From Hydractinia symbiolongicarpus (lineage: Eukaryota; Cnidaria; Hydrozoa; Anthoathecata; Hydractiniidae): a stretch of DNA of 64,000 nucleotides. Both the position numbers and the translations under genes were made by a program. Location of the stretch: the NCBI RefSeq assembly GCF_029227915.1, contig NC_079884.1:14136001-14200000 (forward strand). Reading direction: 5' to 3'. The notes beneath the pieces were generated by a model, which was not told the DNA's origin, searched no databases, and worked only from the letters and a program-made list of their open reading frames with translations. This document shows, piece by piece, positions 52,980 through 64,000 of the stretch; position 1 is the stretch's first letter, and every line of letters begins with the position of its first letter.

Positions 52980-55730
52980 TCATACAAAACTGGAACCCCT
53001 TTGTTTGTTACTAGGAGTACCATTTTGTGCTTTATGTTTCTTTATAAGCCATCTTGGTGCTAATTGGGCGCTCGTTTTCCAATTCCCGCTCTTTAAATTT
53101 TCATAACCAGCTTTTTTAGTCCTAACATCAATGTCTAGCTGATCTAACAGGGTGAGATTCTGAGACATTTCCTTTCTCTGATAGGTAGTTAAGTCAGTTA
53201 CTGAGCGAAGTAAACTTCGTATATTTTCCATTTCTTTATATATATCTCGTTCCTCTTTCTCGAGATCCTCATAGGTTTCATTTTTATGTTTTTCATCGAC
53301 AAGAATTTCAAACTCTTCCTGCAACTGGGATATCATCAAATTATAGTCTGAAAGTCGTTGAGCTAGCTCGTCTAAGTTTTGTTTCTCTTGTTGATAAATA
53401 AGAATAAGTTCTTGTCTTTTCATTTCTTCATCGTCTGAAGATGAATCAAGTTCTGATCTTGTAGCACTAGACTCTGATATAATACTTGAACGATTATTTT
53501 GGTTAGGAAGAAAAGTTACTGATGAACTTGAACTTTTTCTGGAAATTTGATCATCAGAATTATTATTTTCGCAGTTCGGTAAACTTTCAATATTTTTATT
53601 ATCGCAGGTGGCTCTACTGTTTGTTTTCTTTTGTTCTGTTTCGTTGCTATGGGTTTCATCTTTGTTTTGTTGATTTTCTCGTAATGTTGTTATTATATGA
53701 CCATGTTCTATTTTTGCATCCACTTCTAAAGTTTCTTGATTGTTTATATTCGTAATATCATTCACAATTTTTTCGTCATTATCCTTTGGTGTTCCAACGT
53801 CTTTATCATTCTTTTGTGTATTATTCTCCCCTAAAGATTGGATTTTAGTCTCTTTTGTTTTCGACTGTACTGTTTTCTTTTCCTCTTCCTTTTTAGACTT
53901 ATTTTTTCCTTCATTATTCTTCGCTTTCTTGTTTTTATTTTTATTTTTCGTTTTCTTCTCAAACACGTTAAACTCCAGTACTTCAACGCGTTCTTTTTTT
54001 TCCTCACCAAATATTTCCTTCGATAAATACTCTGGTTCAGTGGTACTTTTACTGTTTTTTAATCTCATACTCCTTCTGATTTCTTTCAGTTTTTTATTAT
54101 AAAACTTCTGTTTTTCTTTTTTCTCTTCGTCGACCGTTTGTGACTTCGAGATCAACATCTCTTCACGTAAAACATCTGCCGTCTGCAACCCCAACAGAGT
54201 TTCAACCTTTTTTAAACTTTTATGTCTTTTATAAGTACTCGTTGTTAATAAAACAGGATCAGATATATCGGTCTTCTTTATTTTCTTTTTTTCCAGTTTT
54301 TTATTATTCTGTGCAGCAGACTGCTGAAGTAAGGCTGCATCAAACGCTACCATCATTCGTGTTGCTTCACCTTCGCTTGTTGTTTTGGTAATGACATTTT
54401 CGTTGCAATCTAAAATAACATTGTTCCTGCTAATGTCCCCCACAAAGTTGTTTTTTAATGAGTTTACCGTAGTGACGGTGATTTGAGACATAAGGTTTTC
54501 CGATTCTTCCTGACTTTGATTTAAATCCTCAGTTGCTTGTGTTTTATTAATTTGATCGTTTTTATTGTTAACTTTTAATTTATGATTTTGATTTATTTTC
54601 ACAACAAAAGTTTTGTTAAGTTTATTTTCATTCTGCGTATTAACGCTTTGATCGTTCGGTAAACTATTACATTCTTTTTCAAGTTTATTGTGGTTTTGTA
54701 TTGAGTTGTTTTGATTTGATGTAAAGCTTTGTTTATCTTTCACGACGTTTTCTTTTAGAACACTGTCGGTAATTTGATGCGATGTTTTTATTATTTCCTT
54801 ATTATTTATAAGTTCACGTGATCTGCGTCTAAGAGTTGAGATTGGTTGATGTTCTTGGGATTCGGAGGAGTCATATTCAGGAGAAGGCAAGCCGCTATCG
54901 TTCCCATCGTCCTTTTCAAAAACACGTGTTTCCATACTTCTCTTTTCTGTCATGATTTCATGTGAGTTTTCATCATCAATATAATACACTTGAGAAGTTC
55001 TGCGAAGTTCATTAATCCAAGCAGTCTTTTTGACTTCTTTAGATTGACTCTGTAGTTTATTCAATGTTTTATTTTGATCAAGAACTATGCTAAACAAATT
55101 CTGATATACGTCTATGTCTAAGTCGTCATGTGCTCGGTTTTTTCTTTTTTTTAATCGAGTAAGGGTATCCTGTTTGTAACTGTCAATATCTGAGTCATCG
55201 ACACTTCGATGTTTTCGGCCTACTCGTGTATTGACCTTCGATGTTACGTCACATACAAAATGTTTCCCCGTGTTTTTTTTGTTTTTATGTTTGTGTGACT
55301 TCCTATCGTTTTCTTCGAATTTGTGTTTTTTATCTTTTGTCTTTTCTTTTCTCTTCTTTTTTTTACAAACTTTCGCTAACTCGTCCACACGTATATCTTT
55401 CTCAAACGTACTTTTTTCTTTCACTATAATTTTCGCATTCTCTCCCAAACTGTTGAAAACACTTAAAGATTTATAATCACCGACCAATTTTCTATCACCT
55501 TTAAATTGTTCGAGCAAATTTTCTTCACACTTTAATTCACTTGTATTTACGCTGTAACGACCTCGTAGAGATTTCTCTTCTTTAAGTTCTTCCTTGATAT
55601 TCTCGACTGTTTTTTGTGTGACTTTAGCTATAGCGCATAATAAATCCTTACAAGAAGTTTCCTTCTCTATGCCCGTGATTAAATATTTTTTCCCATTGAC
55701 AGTAACTTTCAAAGTTCTTGAAGAATTCAT
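52980..55730 (-). CDS. RASSF9/10-like: RASSF9/10-like (N-terminal RASSF) protein, single exon
   Basis: Intronless 916-residue frame with an ATG in a clean context. Residues about 6-105 form a Ras-association-type ubiquitin-like fold (LKVTVNGKKYLITGI, ETSCKDLLCAIAKVT, GDYKSLSVFN, AKIIVKE), the N-terminal placement that defines RASSF7-10. A strongly basic stretch follows (KKKKRKEKTKDKKHK, about 118-150). NLFSIVLDQNKTLNKLQSQ echoes the conserved segment after the RA domain in RASSF9/10. An Asp/Ser-rich GNDSGLPSPEYDSS and a long Lys/Asn/Glu-rich low-complexity middle come next, then a C-terminal coiled coil (about 775-880). Vertebrate members are about 430-510 residues, so the middle is expanded. 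They are linked to centrosome, polarity and growth control; the role here is inferred. Confidence 0.8.
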   Translation of the reverse strand: MNSSRTLKVTVNGKKYLITGIEKETSCKDLLCAIAKVTQKTVENIKEELKEEKSLRGRYSVNTSELKCEENLLEQFKGDRKLVGDYKSLSVFNSLGENAKIIVKEKSTFEKDIRVDELAKVCKKKKRKEKTKDKKHKFEENDRKSHKHKNKKNTGKHFVCDVTSKVNTRVGRKHRSVDDSDIDSYKQDTLTRLKKRKNRAHDDLDIDVYQNLFSIVLDQNKTLNKLQSQSKEVKKTAWINELRRTSQVYYIDDENSHEIMTEKRSMETRVFEKDDGNDSGLPSPEYDSSESQEHQPISTLRRRSRELINNKEIIKTSHQITDSVLKENVVKDKQSFTSNQNNSIQNHNKLEKECNSLPNDQSVNTQNENKLNKTFVVKINQNHKLKVNNKNDQINKTQATEDLNQSQEESENLMSQITVTTVNSLKNNFVGDISRNNVILDCNENVITKTTSEGEATRMMVAFDAALLQQSAAQNNKKLEKKKIKKTDISDPVLLTTSTYKRHKSLKKVETLLGLQTADVLREEMLISKSQTVDEEKKEKQKFYNKKLKEIRRSMRLKNSKSTTEPEYLSKEIFGEEKKERVEVLEFNVFEKKTKNKNKNKKAKNNEGKNKSKKEEEKKTVQSKTKETKIQSLGENNTQKNDKDVGTPKDNDEKIVNDITNINNQETLEVDAKIEHGHIITTLRENQQNKDETHSNETEQKKTNSRATCDNKNIESLPNCENNNSDDQISRKSSSSSVTFLPNQNNRSSIISESSATRSELDSSSDDEEMKRQELILIYQQEKQNLDELAQRLSDYNLMISQLQEEFEILVDEKHKNETYEDLEKEERDIYKEMENIRSLLRSVTDLTTYQRKEMSQNLTLLDQLDIDVRTKKAGYENLKSGNWKTSAQLAPRWLIKKHKAQNGTPSNKQRGSSFV

Positions 55731-58700
55731 GGTGGCGAGTATTCAGATGTCTTGCTATGAATTATTCTTTAGAAACCACTATCTAAATGAAAAAAAAAGA
55801 AACAAATTTATTTTAAATTCATAAGAACTATCAAAAAATAAAAAAAAGAACGCTTATTTATTAATTATAATATTCAATAAGTATAGATAAATAATTTTTA
55901 AATTTTTTATATATGATCCATTCAGCTGTGTTGGTACTGTTTAAGAAGGCGTTGCATATCTCGATAGTTTTATTTTATCTGGCCTCCCTTAAAGAGATGT
56001 TTACCAGACTACTTGAATAATGTCCTTAAATATTGATAGCATCAAATACTATTCGACACACCTCTCTGGATTTGTATTTCAATATTGTACTCTTCGAGTT
56101 TACTTAGTCAAAATACTGAAACATTATACAGGCTCCAATTATATTCCAATTTTAAAAAAAATGAGTTTTCTCTACTATAACGCGCTGAAATACACGAGTT
56201 CACGACTTTTCATCAGAACCGAGTTATAAAAATTTTGAGACCTTGCTTGGTCGATAAAATAAAAGCTTCAGATATTAAGCATATGACAAAGTCTGACAAG
56301 TAACAAAGAGATGTAGGGAAATAATACAAATAAAAAATAACTTTAAAATCTACGCTTTTATCTAACCTAATATAAGAAATCATCTATTTTTATAGAACCG
56401 TTTTGGTATCTACATCTAATTAAAAATAGTAGAGAAACTTCTAACCACATATTTGTAAAGGAAAAACCAGTGTCCCAGCAAGAAATAAAATGTCGTAAAA
56501 AAACACACACATAAAAAACACAAACGCACAGATTAAAGTGTAGCCACTAGTAGAAAATTAAAATGCCCACATCTTATCATTTGTTTTTTAAACAACGTGT
56601 TTTTTTCTAGCATGTAAATCCGTCTCTAAAAACAAGTGACTATAAAATGAATTTTTAAGGAGAGCAGAATGAAAGAGGTCTAATTAAGTCCCCCCCCCCT
56701 CACACTAGTAAACCACATTCGTTGGTAGAATGACCTTGCTGCAAAAAAGCAGTGACGTCGTATGACCTTGTCATTCTAAATTTGACAACGTCACATTTAG
56801 TTTGCATTTAGGAGGAAAGAAGTTTCAAAGAAGAAGCATTGTCAAATTAAGCATTTGTAACAACACAATCTTTTAAATAGCGTCAAACATTATGTTCAAA
56901 CAGTGCTACCTACTTGGAAATCAAGACAATGTCAGGAATGCAGAAAATTTATAGAACATTGATACGAAATAGAAGTAATATCTCATTAGATAAAAAGGTA
57001 ACTATAGAAGAAGTATGCCAAATTGAAAACAATTATTATGAATAGGAACAAAAGCATTAAATATTCCAGGTAAATGTTCTTTTTTAACCAAATTTAAGTC
57101 TACAATTTTACAACAATAAATTTTAAGCAATGCCCTCGTCCCCATCAGCCTCTAACCAAAAAATCAATACTAAGTTAAAGGAATGTAACTTTATTTAAAT
57201 TTTGACTGTTTTTTTTTTATTTGTTGTCTCTTTCTTTACATTCCAACTTTCGTAGCTGTTCAATGAGCATATGTTCTAAGAATAATAACATTCATTGCAA
57301 CAAATGGCAATATATTTGAGGCCTAAATTTCCTTGTAACCTGTATTAATCGTGGAAGTTAATTATAATGGTTTACAAAAATTGTTGACAGTACATGCCCT
57401 CATATTTTTTGTTTGTTTGTTTTTTTATGTAAATAGAGTCAGAAAATATCAAAGTTCACTCATCTATACAAAACTGATCATGCACAAGTTTCAATGAGAT
57501 ACAGCTTCGATAAAAATAACACAGTTTAACAGGAAAATAAACAAACAAAATTAATACATTCACAGTACTAGAATTTTCTTACTCGATTATCTCAGGTATC
57601 ACAATTTTAGGACACCAAAGTAGACTTTTTCCGAGTAAACAAACTAGCTATGTATCAAGTGCCTAAACTGTTTTCCTTATTTATTCATTACTTTATCTAT
57701 CATAAATATTTACACTAAGTAAATTACTGCTTTTATTATATGCCTATCGGCAAAACCGTTTATCCATTAATTTAAGATGCCCCGCCTTTATTATTTAATC
57801 GAACTTTTAAGGTAATTTAACTTTTATGTTGCTCTCGTTTGAAATCAATTTCATGTCGATTTCAATCAATCAAATCGTTCTTATTAATGTATATTACACC
57901 TGATTGGTTAAAATAAATGATTAAGGCGGGAAATTTGTGAACATCTACAAACTCACTTTTCATTTTTGAAAACACATAGAAGTAACAGAAATTATATAAT
58001 AATCAATATCTACTTGTTGCGCGTTTTAATATAGCCTAATTTAGCTACATATAATACATAAATATTGCGAAAAAACCACATTACCACTAAAACAAACAAT
58101 ATAAAATAAAAATTGATAATTGACAATCAACACAAAAAAAGGGACGAAACGCTATACTTATATAAATTATCAGTAAAAAATTAAAATATTAGAAATAATA
58201 AATTCATAAAAACAATTTCCAATTAAACTAACTACTTTATTTTCAAAACATGTGTATACGATTCTGTTTGTGTTTGTCGTATCTCTATGAGCAATAAATT
58301 GAAAAGTTTGCACCCATAGAGAATAAGCCAGAATTTGCGCGCTCGAACAGTTAATGAATAATGTATGTATTTTTCTCATAATAAAGATGGTATGATTGCT
58401 ACGTGATAAATATACATGTAAATATACGTGTAAGTCTCTTTTCTCCTAGCGGTGGCGTAGGAAGCTAATTTGTATTGGGGGCAACTTAAGCTTATTGTCT
58501 TCGCGACGGCACACAATGGTTTTGATAATTGTAGAGAATTTCCAAATCACCAACTTTACATTGCCAGAAAACGCACTGAAATTTAATCAAATCTGTGCAA
58601 CGCATTGGTCTAAAGGGACGAGGGAACAATGTTTTTATTTTCATTTCTTTTTTTCTTTAAAAAAAATATTTTTTAAACCCTTGCCCCACGCTTCTAATGG

Positions 58701-58802
58701 CACTGCTTAACAGTTCCTTTTATTTAATCATAATTACGATGTTTCCTTGTATACAGAGTGGGAGCGTTTACCACGTTTACGTTTTGGTTTTAAAACGTGC
58801 CA

Positions 58803-58925
58803 AGATGTTTATGAGTCTTCAAAAATCCACGGGTTGCTCGACCTTTATTTACCGCATTTAGTTGGTCTCGCTACTGCGTTTACCAATCTTCGTGATAGAC
58901 AAACGTATACGGGTATTATAATATA
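58803..58925 (-). repeat. Dispersed repeat, inverted copy
   Basis: The reverse complement reads TATAATACCCGTATACGTTT, then a diverged centre, then CGAGCAACCCGTGGATTTTT, matching the ends of the copies at 21.1 and 32.5 kb. Confidence 0.65.
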
Positions 58926-59764
58926 GATAAGAAGGTAATTTACTACTGGATGTTTAGAAAAAATTGCAACGCAGGATGGTTAAACATTTAAAATAAGTTA
59001 AGGAGGTCCAGGTTTATACAAGAATATTATATAAGACTTGAAGAACTTCCTACTCTGTTATTACAACGTTTAAATTTTCGATATCTTACCTTACGTGTTA
59101 TTGGATTTCCGGTGGTATACCCAAAACAAAAATAATACCAATAACATCCAGAATAATGTATTAGACTCACATAAAAGTATTTCACACGACCACAATTCCA
59201 ACCTCTCTCAAGAACATAAAATTACAACGACATTGTCAAGTTAATCAAACCAAATGCAAACGATACTAATCTTGATGCGGGTGATATTATTGACACTAAG
59301 CTATTTTGGTTCCAACTTCTAAATAGAATTGTTTGTTTTTGAAATACTTTAACGGTCTTATAAATAAAAGCTACTACTAATTAATTTCCAATTCACCACA
59401 ATCTAAATTTATATAACACCTACTTGCCATGCTTGTACCAACTGGATTTAAAAAACCTGGAAAATAAAACCAAAATGTTTTTGGCTCAGATTTGGCAAAA
59501 AAGCTTTCACATGTGCGTCACGTGTAAAAATAGCAAGCAAATGTTGTTTTTACGTATGGTTTCGGCACATATTGGATATGTCTTAACATTGCACGACGAT
59601 GTTGATAAAACGTATCAAACTGTTTGCCTGAAGCTTTCTTTATGTCAACAAATGTCTACGATTGAAAGTAAACAAATTTTAACGATGAGTAATGTTAAAA
59701 AAAATACTCTAAGCAGCACAAAATAACTCTTATTTTTTGCAGAAACTATGCTGACTATGTATAT

Positions 59765-59821
59765 ATGTACAAATGCTAGTTGTACCATGTAGGCAGATGT
59801 ACAAATGCTAGTTGTACCATG
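59765..59821 (+). repeat. Tandem pair of 25-bp hairpin-forming units, period 32
   Basis: 59765-59789 and 59797-59821 are identical. Each contains GTACAA-ATGCTAG-TTGTAC, a 6 bp-arm hairpin. Confidence 0.8.
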
Positions 59822-60044
59822 GAGGTAGTCCTAAAATAGAATTTGTCATCAACAGCAAAGTACATTTAAACTATATGTTCGTGCTTTATTCAACACATCG
59901 TAAAATCTACTGAATTAGGATCTGAAATGGCGAAATGGTTAGAACATGGTATAAAAAACGAAATGGGTGACTTTGGTTTAAGTGTGTTGAATGAATCAGT
60001 TCTACTCGTATGTGGTGATTGGTTAACGGTTTTCGGTTTTGGTA

Positions 60045-60099
60045 GATTAAACTTACGTCACGTCAATATACGTCACGTCAATACACGTCAGGTTTAATC
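60045..60099. promoter_or_regulatory. Cluster of five ACGTCA (CRE half-site) motifs
   Basis: ACGTCA occurs at 60055, 60060, 60070, 60075 and 60085 as overlapping pairs in a 15-bp tandem unit (TACGTCACGTCAATA). The cluster is bracketed by an 8-bp inverted pair, GATTAAAC (60045-60052) and GTTTAATC (60092-60099). The motif is the CREB/ATF half-site. Function is inferred. Confidence 0.45.
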
Positions 60100-62993
60100 A
60101 CACTAAAAAGATTTCAGCCTATAAATTTCTCAGTATATATAAAAATTTGATTATTTGATAACCCACACTGAAATCTCCCTTGTATAAAGTTTAACTTTCT
60201 ACAGCGAACACAATTTTCGGTGCCGTGCACATGTATCCGTAAACATCGTTTACAGCTACAGCCGACAATGCTGGAGTAAAAAATTAAATTGAGGTTTCTT
60301 TTATAATTTTATTAACTACAGATCAACTTTATTACAAGAATATTCTTTTTTAACTTTTCATTTTTACAACTCTTTGGAAAAAGCTTTGAGAACAAACTTG
60401 ATAAAATAGGTAGGCATATTTTTACTTAAAACTACAAAAAACAAACCGAAATAATTTCTATAAGATACTAAAAGTCCAAAATCTTTAGAATGCAAGTTTT
60501 CATAGAGAAAAAAAATAATGGCAATAAATCACTATATTACTTGTAGTTCAAGCACTTCTAAATTGAAAGTTTATTTATATTATATTATATTTACTTTTCG
60601 GTACCTTGAAAAGACTATAACATGCAAACATGGTATGTTACGTCTCAAATATATTGGTGTTATATTTTACACGAAAACATATTTACACAACATTCAATTC
60701 TCTTTTAAATCAGGAGACCATTTAATATTTTTGCATAGCTATAGTGAAACCATATCCATGGTGAAATCAGGCTATAAAAATTAGTGAAAAATGGAGTGTT
60801 GTTAAAATAGGTCATGATCATAATTAAGAGTTCTCCAATACAAATTTTTATTTCTAATTAGGGAATTTAGAGTTCCTTAAGTGCTAAGACTCTTCTATCT
60901 ATCCCAGAATTTTAGTGTTTAAATTTAACTAGCTTAACAAGCTGAAACCGTTTCTTCTTTTCTTAAATTTAAAGGCTCTATAAAATCCAAACTTAAAACT
61001 TTATTTTAGATTTCTGTGCTGAAAGTTGCAAAAGTTTAAACTGCCTTTTCTTATGCAAAAAAAAACCACGTAAGTTCTATTAAACACACATTAATAGTGA
61101 ATTGAGCAAAGCTGTAGGTAAATCTTGGAAATTTTCATAGTTGAAATTTTAGAAAATTGTCAGACTCCATCAGGGTTTTATGTTAGGATCAGCACTCCTA
61201 AACTCTTTGCGATGCCACCATATCAGGTTCTCATTTGAAAGCATAACAAAATCAAAGTAATTGACCTAAAAAGCATGGCGGAGCATTTATGTTAGTGCAG
61301 AAATTAGGGTCGCTTATGCTAACGCGATATGCAATCAAGCATTTCTTGGCTATATTAAACCTCCTTCACTATATTAAAACATAGCGACAAACAAGGCTGC
61401 AGTTAAACACTCTTTATCATTGCTTTAATATTGCTTTATTTGTGTTCTCACATATGAGAGTTTTAGCACTTAATTTACAAAACGCAATTACAGCAAGAGA
61501 AAGTCACAAAATCGAGCATAATCCTAAAAAATTGTCAGCTATTACGTTGCATTGTAAAATCTAAAGTAAAATTCTCACCAAAAAGACCAACCTCGATTAA
61601 CCTGGTTACCAGGACTCTATTCTTTATCAGGATGTTAAAACACATTATCGAAATGTAGAAGCTAGAGTAGATGATTGGACGTTATTTGGACTAAAGTTTT
61701 TTGTACAAATTTATTAAAAGTAGTACATTACCACCTTTGGCGGTGTTTATACGTATAAAATGTCAATGATGAATCAATTTCATTGATGCTGTCCATTGTA
61801 CATAAACACAGCTTAAAATCGTCGTGATGCAAATATTAATATTTCATATTTTTAAACAGGTTAAATATTTATAAATGAAAGAAAGCTTCAAATGTTCAAT
61901 CAGTCAGTAAGGCCAAAGTATGTTACCATCAATGTGTTTCAAGATATTAATAACTGTGTTCCGTCCCTTTTTTATATCTTAATCTCCGCCTTAAATATGA
62001 ACTCTAAAGATTTTTGCAGGTTTCTATTGAAAATCGGTTACTTTAGTTGTTATGAAACCCTTTAAATTACATCCCTTTTAGATGAAATGGATCAATAATG
62101 TTCCATTGTTGTCTGTATTCCATTTCTGGTAACTTGATCATCTAAGAAATTGTTCAACTAATGTCTTATTTTTTTTTTTAGTGAACGCTGAAATACAGGT
62201 TGCACGCTTAGAATTTACGTCAAGAGCTGACTAAACGGACTTCCGACTTAGTTTCAATATTCTTATATACTCAACATGGCTACAACCTGACAACATATTT
62301 TAAACCTTCACATTCTTATAGATTATATTTAAGGAAAATTGCTAACTGGCGACAATGGAAGTAAGAAGCTAAGGCCTAACACAAACAATAACAAAAACGA
62401 TTTGCTTCTACAAACAGTCATGCCTAAATCACATTCAAGTATACCAAACTAAAGATCACTAGAATTCAGAATAAGCATGAGAATAAGATTGATTAGCACG
62501 CTTTAAAAGAAAGCAGCCTTAATGTTCTTAGATTTCTCTTAGTAGTAAAGTAACTTGAAAGTTGATGTGGTTATGTTTGCACAGTCCAGAACGCCAGGAA
62601 ACAGTCTTTATCTATAACGATGTACATACTCGAAGATTTTAATTAAAGGCTTTTTGAGTTATCAATAACTAATAGCTAATAACAAGAATGAAAATAAACT
62701 TTACAAACCTCTTCTGCTGTTCTCAGCTAAACAAAAGTTAATGTTCTGTACATTCTGCAGATATCTTTCAAATTTCATGTGGAAATTGTTTACATTTTTC
62801 TCATCCTATGGCAATTGTCTAATATCCTATTAATGATGGCATCGTAAAATTGAAGCCAAGTTCATATTAATCTCAGTGGAGAAAGTGTGGTGATCAATGG
62901 CAACAAATTACTAAAACAATGGTAGTCTATTTCCACACATTAAATTTTTGGTTACGTCTGTCTCATTTTATTAATTAGGTAGCTACAATGTCG

Positions 62994-63051
62994 TTATTAG
63001 GAGGTACTTATGGCCTTATTAGGAGGTACTTATGGCCTTATTAGGAGATAG
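62994..63051 (+). repeat. 22-bp minisatellite, about 2.6 copies
   Basis: TTATTAGGAGGTACTTATGG plus CC is repeated at 62994 and 63016, with a partial third unit from 63038. Confidence 0.85.
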
Positions 63052-64000
63052 ATATTAGGATTTTTTCAGGTTAGGTTTATGCTGGCTGAAAATGAAACAT
63101 TCAATTGAAATAATCAAATAAATATTAGTATTAATATTAGCAGAGAAAAACCTGTGTAGTGTACCTAACTCCCTTGTTATTGTTTTTCTATTTTTAACAC
63201 GAAATTCAACATTTATTGATTTAAGTTTTAAAGATTAGCTGTAAAAATAAAAAAGTCTAAAAAGTCCCATAAAAGAAATAACTATCACCATCCTCTTAAT
63301 AAATGCTCAACAGTCCAAAAAAAGCCAATGTTGAAATAACTGTCACCGCCCTCTCAATAAACGCGCGCCATAACTCACAACAACTTGGGTGAAATAGTTG
63401 TTAGAGATCCTTAGAAAAAAAAACCTTTATAAATTAGTCATTTTTAAAAAGCTCCTAGTTAATTATCCCTTGAGTAAACGCCCGCAAGAAAATTTCAATT
63501 AACGCTCTGTATTTTTGCACGTAAGAGCGCTTCATAAGTTATGTGACTTGACTTCTACTTCTTAAAACTATTAAACTTAAATCCATTTTTTTTTTCTTAT
63601 TTAATTTCTCTAACATATGTTACCTGAAACACTGTTTGTATCGATATTACTATGTCTTTCTCATCACATGTGTCCACGCAGTAGTTGAAGTTTTGTGTAG
63701 CGGTAACATGTACTTCGTAACATGAGGGAGTACGGATGTTATGAACACGTGTTAGAGTATTGTTATCGGAAGTAATACATTCAAGTGGAACACACGCAAA
63801 ACAACAACAACAAGACGATACTCGTAAAACTTTTTGATCAATTTCAGCAAGTAGAATATTTCGTCATCTAAGTATAGCTACAGGAAATTCCAATCATGTG
63901 ACTTTCAAAAACCTCAAAGTAAAACTTTTGAATAAGTTTGTTAACATAGTAAGTATATTAAATAAGATCGCGAAAGGCTTAACATTTTGTGACGTATAAT

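Larger units (their letters stand above)
55731..64000. other. Gene-poor right end of the window
   Basis: No supported gene in 8.3 kb. It contains the upstream region of the RASSF-like gene, one inverted dispersed repeat (58,803-58,925), a 32-bp-period tandem pair (59765-59821), an ACGTCA cluster (60045-60099) and a 22-bp minisatellite (62994-63051). A 100-codon frame at 59,424-59,726 has no recognisable domain. Exons of genes lying outside the window cannot be excluded. Confidence 0.45.

Noticed and set aside
53522-55476. Plus-strand Phe/Leu/Ser-rich frames opposite the RASSF-like gene
   Set aside because: Complement of Lys/Glu/Asn-rich low-complexity codons; no start context or splice evidence.
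59424-59726. 100-codon open frame
   Set aside because: No domain, no splice or promoter support and ordinary non-coding composition.
1-64000. CRISPR array or prokaryotic operon
   Set aside because: Tandem repeats present are terminal transposon arrays and microsatellites. No spacer-repeat regularity and no cas-like genes.

Overview
This is an AT-rich, intron-bearing animal genome window. The best guess is a cnidarian, probably a hydrozoan/medusozoan. The basis is small secreted proteins with tandem chitin-binding type-2 modules, TMEM26-like and RASSF9/10-like genes, a CR1/L2-type retrotransposon that starts with a 2A peptide, and many short DNA transposons with terminal inverted repeats (TIRs). 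No sequence search was possible, so the organism is an inference.

Region 1 (1-20.2 kb) is a locally duplicated array of one small gene. There are four copies on the minus strand (the first cut by the window edge) and a fifth inverted copy on the plus strand. Every complete copy has four exons of 37, 48, 180 and 239 nt with the same splice phases and encodes 167 residues: a signal peptide, a Pro-rich linker and two cysteine-rich CBM14/peritrophin-like modules with 14 cysteines. Promoters share a TATA box and about 100 bp of upstream sequence. The last two copies are head to head and form a roughly 2 kb inverted duplication.

Region 2 (20.2-23.3 kb) has no gene I can support. Region 3 (23.3-45.2 kb) holds three plus-strand, three-exon paralogues of an eight-pass membrane protein of TMEM26 type. 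The second has a nonsense codon in exon 1. Its 8 kb second intron carries a tandem-repeat-ended DNA transposon (IS3EU-like features) and an antisense CR1/L2-like retrotransposon. The 3.4 kb first intron of the third paralogue holds a tRNA-derived SINE and TTAA- and TA-flanked MITEs.

Region 4 (45.2-64 kb) contains one recognisable gene, a single-exon RASSF9/10-like gene at 52,980-55,730 on the minus strand. It lies between gene-poor stretches with a few repeats and a cluster of ACGTCA motifs near 60.05 kb.

The chitin-binding array probably contributes to an extracellular chitin-containing matrix. The TMEM26-like array encodes membrane proteins of unknown biochemical role. The RASSF gene is unrelated to its neighbours. 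The most unusual items are the retrotransposon 2A start, the 30.4-32.3 kb transposon with 21-22 bp repeat arrays as ends and a nested TTAA MITE that interrupts its integrase-like frame, and the inverted terminal copy of the chitin-binding array.
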